Source of the DNA: Caldifarciminota bacterium
Lineage (GTDB): Bacteria; Hydrothermota; Tepidihabitantia; Tepidihabitantales; Tepidihabitantaceae
Direction of reading: 5' to 3'
Assembly (NCBI GenBank): GCA_016935295.1
Contig: JAFGRF010000277.1
Coordinates: forward strand, 1-6,432
Length of the DNA stretch: 6,432 nt
Under the pieces are notes generated by a model, which did no database searches, was not told where the DNA came from, and saw only the letters and a program-made list of their open reading frames with translations. Positions 1 through 6,179 of the stretch are shown here, piece after piece. Position 1 is the first letter of the stretch; each line of letters begins with the position of its first letter. The position numbers and the translations under genes are program-made.

Positions 1-1
1 G

Positions 2-3000
2 AGACCGAAGATAGAGGCGGGGAGCGGATTCTGGCCGGCAGCGCCGGCCGAAATCCTCAGCATCGAGACTCTGCGCGGAGTGCGGGTCGCGAGAGTCAGA
101 ATCAGCCCGGCTCAGTACGACGGGGGGACAAAGACGCTCCGGCTGCATCACAGGGTGCGAGTCGCGCTGACGTTCGACCGGCCAGCGGTTCAGAACGACC
201 GGCCGGACGCGCTCGACAGCGTCATCGCGCCGATGCTGGTGAACGGTTCCGACGCCATCCGCTGGAAGCTCGACCTGCCTCTGCAGGACTCCATCAACTT
301 CTTCGAGCGCTCGGACGTCTGGTGCCGTATCAAGACCGAAAGCACGGGCGTGTACCGCATCACCGCTGCCGAGCTGAGGGCGGCCGGGTTCAGCCCGGAG
401 TCAATCGCGCCCGCGACGATGAAGCTCTACTCAATCGGCCCATACACGATCAACGGCCCGTACCCGGACACGATGGTTCAGGTGCCGGTATTCGTGAAGG
501 ACAACGGCGACGCGAAGTTCGACAAGGGCGAGTACCTGGCGTTCTATGCCGAGTCGCCTTCGTACTGGCAGGTGAGCGATTCGCTCCGGCTTACCAATGA
601 CTCGGTCTGGCGGACGAACGTGTTCACCGACTACAACTGCTGGTGGCTGACCTGGGGCGGGGAAGATGGCCGGCGAATGGATACAGTCTCCGGGGCCGGT
701 GCAACGGACCCGCTGCCGGATGCGTACGCGCATATCCGATTGGAGCGTGACAGTCTGTGCCCGGCGCGGTCCGGCCTGCTCTGGCTGTGGCGGGATATCG
801 TCAAGATCGCAGGTATGGATGTTACTGACGACATAGTACTCAGATTGCCGCAGCGCGACACGATACGATGGATCGGAAGTCGGTTCTACGGCAGGGGGTC
901 CGGCTACGCCAATGCGCGGCTGTACCTGAATGGGACGTTGATCGGAGACTCGTTGCTGATCAGGGAATCGTTGTCGGTCCCGCCCCCCGTCGATTTCCGC
1001 TTCGACGGCCTGCCGGTCGAGGCTGCCGCCCGGACGGGCAAGCCTGATACCTTGACTGTGGAGCTGTACGGGGACCCGGAGATGGAGGTGTTCCTCGATT
1101 ATCTGGAGGTCGGCTACGCCGAGAAGCTGACAGTGACCAAGGCCGAGCCCCAGCTCGAGTTCCTTGCTACCGAAGGAGAAGGGGCCGAGTTCGGCATCGA
1201 GGGCGCGGGCGGCGACGTGTTGCTCCTGGACGTGACAGACCCCTACGGCCCGGTTCGGATAACCCAGACCTACGTTTCGGCCAATCGTCGCAACCTGCGG
1301 TTGAACGCTGCCGGATTCAGGCGGCTGCGCTGCGCGCTCGCATCCGGCCTGCTCACGCCAAACGAGGTCGTGCGCCGCAGCCCGGGCAATCTGCGCCACG
1401 CTGCCGTGTCGGGCGACTACTTCGTTATCTGCCCGGATGAGTTCTATCACGCGGCCGAGTTGTTCGCCCGGTATCGCGAGGGAAACGTCGCGGGAATCGC
1501 GAACGCGCACGTCCAGGTAGCCAAGCTGTCAGAGGTCTACGATGACTACGCGTTCGGAGTCGAAGAGCCGGGTGCAATCAAGCGGCTGCTGCAGGCAAAG
1601 CGGCCGGCGTACGTGCTGCTGGCGGGCGACGGCACGTACGACTACCGGAACATACAGTCCTTGCGGACCACGCCGGTGCTGCCGCCTTACGAGGTAGGCT
1701 ATGACATCGACCCGGAGGTCTACGGCGGCGTGGCCTTAGCCATCGACGCTTGGTACGCAGACCTGGACGGCGGCGGGACCGGGCCAGACCTGATACTCGG
1801 TCGGATGACGGTCAGGAACCCGGTGGAGTTCCGTCAGTTCCTTGACCGGGTGAAGAAGTACGAAACGCAGCCGCTGGGCTACTGGGCGAAGCGCTATCTC
1901 CTGCTGGCGGATGACGAGATTGAGGGCAGCTTTGACCGGGAGGACCCGATCAAGGACCACATCTCGAACTGCGAAGGGCAGGCGCGAATCGCGGCCGGCC
2001 TGCTCGACCCGGTCAAGGTGTACCTGACCGAGTACCCGCTGACCGGGACAAACCTCAAGGCCGAGGCGAGCGCCGAGTTCATTCGCCAATTCAACCGGGG
2101 GGCCGTCCTTTTCTGTTTCTTCGGCCACGGCGCCGGATTCCAGCTCTGCCACGAGCAGGCGTTGCACATAACGAACACCGTGCCAAACGTGAACAACGAC
2201 GCCCGCAGTCCGATGGCGTTCTACGGCTCGTGCGGCGTGGGCCGGTTCGAGGACACGCGGTATGAGGCGATTGCGGAGGAGTTGGTGCGCAAAGAGGGCG
2301 GCACGATTGCCGGAGTCGGTGCGACCAAGGCGACAGGGTCGGGCGCAAACAGCTCCATTGCGCAAGCCATGTTCCGGCGTCTGATAGACCATCCTGATGA
2401 TCCGATCGGACCCGCGTACCTGCAGGGCTTTGCGGCCGGTGGCATCACGTCCCTGAAATACGTCCTGTTCGGCGACCCGGCGACCGTGCTCAGGATGCCG
2501 CACCGCGGCCCGGTGCCCGTGGTCCAGCCCGACACCTTCTATCCGGGCGGCAGGACCGAGTTCGAGGCCGACGACACGGTCAACGCCAAGGGGTCCTACG
2601 AGGTTTCGGCGCACGAGGCGATCTGGCACCGCTACTACCGCTCGACCTACACCAGCGGCGGCGGCTTCACGGCGAACTACGAGCTCCCGGGGTACGAGAT
2701 CCACCATGCGGCAGGGTTGTTCGATTCGAGCCGGATTCGCGGGTCGTTCATCGTGCCGAGGATTCAGTACCCGGAGACGACCGAAGTCGCAAACGGCTAC
2801 TACGCCCGTCTTCCCAATACCGGCCGCGTGAGCTTGCTCAGCCTCGACGGTTCGCCCGCCCTTTCCTATGAACGTGACTCGATTGCGCTTGATACCCAGA
2901 TGGTCGTAACCTCGGACAACGAACCGCCGGTCGTCGGCCTCTACGCCGGCGACATTCCGCTCGTGCCCGGCGACACGACGCTGGTTCCCGGCAGTTTCAG

Positions 3001-3610
3001 CCTGGTCGGACGGTTGAGCGACTCCTCGGGCATCTTCCTTGTGCCGAGCATGGACCCGTCGATTCAGGATGTGGTGCTGAGTCTCAGGATGTCCGGTACG
3101 GCTACGCCGCTCACCGACTACTTCCACTACGACAACAACTCGATTGTTGCCGGGCAATTCGCATACCCGCTCAGGCTGGGCGACAACTTCACCGACTCGC
3201 TGACGGTCGTAGCTTCGGACAACATGGTCGACCCGACCAATCCCGGGCAGCACCGCACGAGGTTGACCGTGATGCTTGCCACCCAGCGCGACACCGCCGC
3301 GGTCAAGCTGACTGACTGTCTGGTTTTTCCCAATCCAACTGGCGGCCCGGCCAGGTTCACATTCAGTCTGACTCGCGCCGCCTCCGTGTCGGTCAAGATA
3401 TTCACTATTGCCGGGCGGCTGGTACGAGTCCTGCCGGCGGTCGCGTGCGGGTTCGACTACAACCAGATCGAATGGGACGGCCGCGACAAGGACGGCCAGA
3501 CGCTGGCCAACGGCGTCTACCTGTACAAACTCGATGCGCAGGCAATCGGTGCCACGGCGGCGGAGCGCCGGTCGGCTTCATTCCGGGACAAGTTCATCGT
3601 CCACCGGTAG
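2..3610 (+). CDS. PorU-like C25 (gingipain-type) cysteine protease, 5' end outside window
   Basis: Likely type IX secretion sortase of the PorU type: a surface Cys protease that removes C-terminal sorting domains from cargo and attaches it. The frame is open from base 2 and the residues before the GTG at 80 (ending IETLRG) continue the family's N-terminal pattern, so the true start lies upstream; 1202 codons are visible. In order: propeptide-like N-terminal beta region (about 80-400), a GVYRIT/FDKGEYLAFYAES segment (about 345-560), and the C25 caspase-like domain (about 1410-2500). The C25 domain contains LLAGDGTYDYRN, catalytic His in FFGHGAG (codon 2126) and catalytic Cys in YGSCGVG (codon 2231). 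After it come beta modules with EPPVVGLYAG and DSSGIFLVP typical of PorU. A FlgD-like/type IX C-terminal Ig fold follows from FPNPTGG (about 3326), with WDGRDKDGQTLANGVYLYKL, ending KFIVHR. The length and the post-C25 modules match PorU (about 1150 aa) better than gingipains. It could instead be a C25 paralogue that is not the sortase. Ends at TAG. Confidence 0.88.
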   Translation, partial: RPKIEAGSGFWPAAPAEILSIETLRGVRVARVRISPAQYDGGTKTLRLHHRVRVALTFDRPAVQNDRPDALDSVIAPMLVNGSDAIRWKLDLPLQDSINFFERSDVWCRIKTESTGVYRITAAELRAAGFSPESIAPATMKLYSIGPYTINGPYPDTMVQVPVFVKDNGDAKFDKGEYLAFYAESPSYWQVSDSLRLTNDSVWRTNVFTDYNCWWLTWGGEDGRRMDTVSGAGATDPLPDAYAHIRLERDSLCPARSGLLWLWRDIVKIAGMDVTDDIVLRLPQRDTIRWIGSRFYGRGSGYANARLYLNGTLIGDSLLIRESLSVPPPVDFRFDGLPVEAAARTGKPDTLTVELYGDPEMEVFLDYLEVGYAEKLTVTKAEPQLEFLATEGEGAEFGIEGAGGDVLLLDVTDPYGPVRITQTYVSANRRNLRLNAAGFRRLRCALASGLLTPNEVVRRSPGNLRHAAVSGDYFVICPDEFYHAAELFARYREGNVAGIANAHVQVAKLSEVYDDYAFGVEEPGAIKRLLQAKRPAYVLLAGDGTYDYRNIQSLRTTPVLPPYEVGYDIDPEVYGGVALAIDAWYADLDGGGTGPDLILGRMTVRNPVEFRQFLDRVKKYETQPLGYWAKRYLLLADDEIEGSFDREDPIKDHISNCEGQARIAAGLLDPVKVYLTEYPLTGTNLKAEASAEFIRQFNRGAVLFCFFGHGAGFQLCHEQALHITNTVPNVNNDARSPMAFYGSCGVGRFEDTRYEAIAEELVRKEGGTIAGVGATKATGSGANSSIAQAMFRRLIDHPDDPIGPAYLQGFAAGGITSLKYVLFGDPATVLRMPHRGPVPVVQPDTFYPGGRTEFEADDTVNAKGSYEVSAHEAIWHRYYRSTYTSGGGFTANYELPGYEIHHAAGLFDSSRIRGSFIVPRIQYPETTEVANGYYARLPNTGRVSLLSLDGSPALSYERDSIALDTQMVVTSDNEPPVVGLYAGDIPLVPGDTTLVPGSFSLVGRLSDSSGIFLVPSMDPSIQDVVLSLRMSGTATPLTDYFHYDNNSIVAGQFAYPLRLGDNFTDSLTVVASDNMVDPTNPGQHRTRLTVMLATQRDTAAVKLTDCLVFPNPTGGPARFTFSLTRAASVSVKIFTIAGRLVRVLPAVACGFDYNQIEWDGRDKDGQTLANGVYLYKLDAQAIGATAAERRSASFRDKFIVHR

Positions 3611-3716
3611 ACGTTCAAGCAGCAGGAACTACAAGCTGTTGGGGAGCGCAGGCTACTTGCTCCGACGTGGCCGGACGGGTCTGCGGGCAAGTTCTGGACA
3701 CTTCGCCGCGCCTTCC

Positions 3717-3744
3717 TTGACTCCGTAGCTCGTCCGGCTAGACT
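3717..3744 (+). promoter_or_regulatory. Predicted sigma70-type promoter for the M23 peptidase gene
   Basis: A -35 box TTGACT (3717-3722, 5/6 to TTGACA) and a -10 box TAGACT (3739-3744, 4/6 to TATAAT) are separated by 16 bp. The -10 box ends 7 bases before the TTG start at 3752, so the expected transcription start falls on or one base before the start codon. GAGG at 3745-3748 could act as a ribosome site only if transcription began earlier, and it would sit just 3 bases from the TTG. Inference from consensus match and spacing only. Confidence 0.4.
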
Positions 3745-3751
3745 GAGGTCC

Positions 3752-4618
3752 TTGGAACGGCTCCAGGTTCTGGTTGCCCTGAAGCGCCGCAACAGGTTTC
3801 TGAACCTGTCCGTTCCCGCTTACGCCATCTACCTGGGCATCGCCGGGTTGGTGGCGATTCTCGTTTGCGGCTCGCTGCTCGGGTCGTTTGCTGTCGCCCG
3901 TCTTACCGACAGCGAACGGGCCGGACGGCTCGCCCGGGAGAACGACCTTCTCAAGGCGAAGGTAGCGGCGTACGCTGCGGCAATGGATACGTTCCGCCAA
4001 TTCATGGTCGCAGCAGAGCAGATGGATAACAAGCTGCGGGCGTCCATCAGCCTTCCGTTGATACCCGGAGATATCCGGCTGATGGGCATCGGCGGCAGCC
4101 AGCCGTCCAGCCCGGAGCCGAGGGTGGATGCCATGCTCAGGCGCGTGCGGTTTGAGCAGCAGTCTCTGTCCGAAATCCAGGCCGCGCTGAAGGAGCAGGA
4201 GTCGCGGCTGCAGTACGTTCCTTCGATCTGGCCGGTGCAGGGCTGGGTTGCTTCGGGGTTTGGCTACCGGACCGACCCGTTCACCGGCAAGCGGGCCATG
4301 CATCCCGGCCTGGACATTGTCGCGCCTACCGGCACGCCGGTCGCAGCAACCGGGGCCGGGCGGGTAGTCTACGCCGGATGGAAGCCAGGCTGGGGGCGGT
4401 GCGTCGAGATCGACCACGGCGGCGGCATCAGGACATTCTACGCGCACTGCCGGTCGCTCAAGGTGAACGGCGGTCAGAAAGTATCCCGCGGCGACGTGAT
4501 TGCATCTGTCGGCAACTCAGGACGTTCGACCGGGACTCATCTGCACTACGGTGTGCTCGCGAACGGCAATTGGGTGAACCCGGGCAACTACGTCCTCGCC
4601 CAGCTCAGCGCGAACTAG
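3752..4618 (+). CDS. Membrane-anchored M23 (LytM/MepM-type) metallopeptidase
   Basis: Predicted zinc endopeptidase that cuts peptidoglycan cross-links from the periplasm; 288 aa. A short basic N-terminus (KRRNR) precedes one transmembrane helix at about residues 22-47. Next come charged, heptad-like helical stretches (about 54-95 and 126-155) that look like a coiled-coil spacer, then the M23 domain from about residue 160 to the end. The zinc/catalytic set is complete: H184 and D188 in HPGLD, H232 in YAHC, and H263/H265 in THLHYG. The domain also has the usual GYRTDPFTGK and VAPTGTPV motifs, so it should be active. The TTG at 3752 is the only ATG/GTG/TTG in this frame between the previous stop and the membrane helix, which decides the start. 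It lies 141 bp downstream of the PorU-like gene on the same strand, and its own promoter is predicted in the gap. The stop (TAG) is 3 bp from the end of the convergent gene. The exact bond cleaved, or a role as an activator of other amidases, cannot be read from sequence. Confidence 0.93.
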   Translation: MERLQVLVALKRRNRFLNLSVPAYAIYLGIAGLVAILVCGSLLGSFAVARLTDSERAGRLARENDLLKAKVAAYAAAMDTFRQFMVAAEQMDNKLRASISLPLIPGDIRLMGIGGSQPSSPEPRVDAMLRRVRFEQQSLSEIQAALKEQESRLQYVPSIWPVQGWVASGFGYRTDPFTGKRAMHPGLDIVAPTGTPVAATGAGRVVYAGWKPGWGRCVEIDHGGGIRTFYAHCRSLKVNGGQKVSRGDVIASVGNSGRSTGTHLHYGVLANGNWVNPGNYVLAQLSAN

Positions 4619-4621
4619 TCC

Positions 4622-5887
4622 TCACTTCCGCAACAACACGACCGGCAGCTTCTCGGCGCGGGTAGTGCCGCTGTACCGATACTCCACGCAGACGGCATAG
4701 ATGCCGGTCGGCGCGCGCGTACCCGACGAGTTGAGCCCGTTCCAGCAGACGGTGCCACGCTCGCCGGAGGGGCGTCCGGAGAAGAGCGTTGTGACCTGCC
4801 TGCCACCGAGGTCGAAGACCGTGACTTTCAGCGTGCCGTCTGCCTGGGGCAGGCGGTAGACGACCGCGAGACTATCCTCGAAACCGTCGCCGTCCGGGCT
4901 GAAACTTGAGAGGTTCAGGTCGAACAACCGCTGCGCTCCTCCGGGCAAGACGGTCAGCCGCAGGAAGTCGTTGGTCGTGTCGGCGTCGGGGCTGAGGAGC
5001 CGGGCGCAGAGGTCGGACGTCGCGGACGGGCATGTGAGGCTCGCCTGCAGGGTTGTGTCCTGTCCATGCAAGAGCGGCGGACCGAACAGGGTGGTGTCTT
5101 CTTCCTCGTTGTCAGGCAGCGTGTTGCCATTGCGGTCAAGGAAGAACGAGAGACTCCAGTTGTCAGCCGGCATCCAGCCGGAGTTGGATACGTTCACCGT
5201 GGCGAAGAGGGGCTCGCCGGGCTTCGTCGTCGTGGAATCGGCCAGGGCCAGGCCGGTCAGGGCCAGGTCGAGGTAACTCATCATGCTGTTGGCGGCACCG
5301 GGCGTGCAGCCGGCGGTGTCGAGGCAGGCAGTCCAGTTGCTCACCGTGTCGGGTCCGTCTATGTCAATCCGCTCCCACGAAATGCCGTCGCCCGCGTCAC
5401 AGGGGATTGAGTCGGTAGTGTCCCAGGGCGTGCCGAAGGTGCTGGTGTCGCCATCGGCGGAGCAGAGCACAACCGGGTCGTTGGTTGTCAGGCCATCGCC
5501 GATCGTAGTATTCCCGACAGTCAGTATCAGTGTGCCCGGCCCGAAATGGTACGGCTGTTCGTAACCGCCCAGCGCCGCCGTGTCGGTGTATTCGGGGTCG
5601 AGGACGACTGCGTAGCAGTGCGGGTCGAGCCAGGTCGTGCCGAGTCGAAGTGATTCGGGGTCCAGGAGCGAGGAGTCGTTCCAGGCCTGGATGAGGTCAA
5701 TCGCGTCTTCATCAGTGATGGTCCAGTCGAGCAGGTCAATCACGCTGTCGCTCGTGTTGTAGATCTCGACGAACTCGTTGCGGTCTTCCGGGTAGTGCAC
5801 GCCGGTCTTGCCCGTCGGGTTGGCCATCACCTCGGTGATGACGACACGGCTGGCGCAGGCCAGGGCGAGCAACAGGGTCGCTCCCAC
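4622..5887 (-). CDS. Secreted lamin-tail-domain protein with CARDB-like and FlgD-like Ig domains
   Basis: Probable exported or surface protein, 421 aa from GTG 5887; no enzymatic motif seen. Residues 1-13 form a short hydrophobic stretch (TLLLALACA) like a signal peptide core, with ACA as a possible cleavage site but no basic n-region. A lamin-tail domain spans about 14-202 (ITEVMANP, NEFVEIYN, DLLDWTI, closing TPGAANS). A CARDB-like beta domain covers about 206-314, including an acidic DRNGNTLPDNEEE stretch that resembles a calcium loop. A C-terminal FlgD-like Ig fold covers about 328-421 (FSPDGDGFEDS, VTVFDLGGRQV, WNGLNSSG, GIYAVCVEY), ending LPVVLLRK. The C-terminus resembles type IX sorting domains, so it may be a client of the PorU-like protein. 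Start: an in-frame GTG at 5956 would add 23 residues with five Arg, but no ribosome site is visible there and a strong promoter lies between the two GTGs. I therefore prefer a leaderless start at 5887. The domain assignment is firm and the start is not. Ends at TGA. Confidence 0.85.
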   Translation of the reverse strand: MGATLLLALACASRVVITEVMANPTGKTGVHYPEDRNEFVEIYNTSDSVIDLLDWTITDEDAIDLIQAWNDSSLLDPESLRLGTTWLDPHCYAVVLDPEYTDTAALGGYEQPYHFGPGTLILTVGNTTIGDGLTTNDPVVLCSADGDTSTFGTPWDTTDSIPCDAGDGISWERIDIDGPDTVSNWTACLDTAGCTPGAANSMMSYLDLALTGLALADSTTTKPGEPLFATVNVSNSGWMPADNWSLSFFLDRNGNTLPDNEEEDTTLFGPPLLHGQDTTLQASLTCPSATSDLCARLLSPDADTTNDFLRLTVLPGGAQRLFDLNLSSFSPDGDGFEDSLAVVYRLPQADGTLKVTVFDLGGRQVTTLFSGRPSGERGTVCWNGLNSSGTRAPTGIYAVCVEYRYSGTTRAEKLPVVLLRK

Positions 5888-5893
5888 GGCGGG

Positions 5894-5922
5894 AGGATAG
5901 TTGTGCGGTGCCTGATTGTCAA
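5894..5922 (-). promoter_or_regulatory. Near-consensus sigma70-type promoter for the lamin-tail gene
   Basis: On the minus strand, a perfect -35 box TTGACA (5922-5917) is followed by exactly 17 bp and then TATCCT (5899-5894, 4/6 to TATAAT). Six bases separate the -10 box from the GTG at 5887-5885, so the canonical +1 is the G of that GTG. This implies a leaderless message. It argues against the longer reading from GTG 5956, which would place the promoter inside coding sequence. Confidence 0.55.
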
Positions 5923-5975
5923 CCGCCGCGCGGGTCCTTGTCCGCGCCCGTGACACTGGTCACTGATACCCGGCA

Positions 5976-6047
5976 ACTGGAACCTCGCAGCGAAACCGCG
6001 ATCGAGTCTCGCAAAGCACCCTCAATCGTCCGCGGAAAACGGGGACT
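5976..6047. repeat. Outlying patch of the 12-bp repeat, copy 1 of a duplicated segment
   Basis: Six consecutive 12-base blocks starting at 5976, 5988, 6000, 6012, 6024 and 6036 resemble the array units further right. Blocks 2 to 6 all have A at unit position 2, and all six have C or G at position 5. Its core at 5982-6002 matches 6150-6170 in 20 of 21 bases, and similarity decays over about the next 20 bases. The last block overlaps the left arm of the inverted repeat. Beyond that, blocks in this phase stop matching until 6144. Confidence 0.6.
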
Positions 6048-6105
6048 GTACCGCGCCAAGTCCGACGTTGGCGCTCGGTGGGACTGTCCCCGGTTTTCCG
6101 CGACG
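6027..6105. repeat. Long imperfect inverted repeat (REP/MITE-like hairpin)
   Basis: The outer left arm 6031-6046 (CGCGGAAAACGGGGAC) is the reverse complement of 6086-6102 except for one extra C on the right side. Three more pairs (6027-6029 with 6103-6105) extend it past a single unpaired C. Inside, 6053-6059 (GCGCCAA) pairs with 6068-6074, and ACC (6050-6052) pairs with GGT (6077-6079). GGGACTGT occurs as a direct repeat at 6042 and 6080, and GGGACTGTCCC at 6080-6090 is a small palindrome of its own. It would fold into one long branched hairpin if transcribed. No T-run follows, so it is not a standard terminator. The style recalls REP elements mobilised by REP-associated tyrosine transposases; that is inference, as no transposase gene is in the window. 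Confidence 0.7.
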
Positions 6106-6143
6106 GTCGGCAGGTACCGGCAACGGACACGCGTTGTCGGTCG

Positions 6144-6179
6144 ATTGCGACCTCGCAGCGAAGCCGCGATTCGGTCTTT
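6144..6179. repeat. Copy 2 of the duplicated segment, leading into the 12-bp array
   Basis: Three 12-base blocks (6144, 6156, 6168) correspond to the blocks at 5976, 5988 and 6000, at a spacing of exactly 168 bp, which is 14 units. The shared core is 6150-6170. These blocks are in phase with the array that starts at 6180, so this segment is a diverged left end of the array and the 5976 patch is a detached relative of it. Confidence 0.6.

Noticed and set aside
431..1510. Long open frame on the minus strand (359 codons) opposite the C25 gene, and another at 1736-3253 (505 codons)
   Set aside because: They lie inside a clearly coding plus-strand gene with recognised motifs. Their translations are rich in Arg, Val, Gly and His without any domain, as expected for antisense frames in GC-rich coding DNA.
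3643..3663. Terminator hairpin after the C25 gene (GGAGC pairing with GCTCC)
   Set aside because: The stem is only 5 bp with an 11-base loop and no T-run follows, so it is within chance expectation.
3608..3754. The C25 and M23 genes share a reading frame with only the TAG at 3608 between them, so readthrough could fuse them
   Set aside because: The C25 protein ends naturally at its C-terminal Ig fold, the M23 protein begins with its own membrane helix and possible promoter, and the M23 gene itself ends with TAG. Forty-seven stop-free codons are not rare at this GC.
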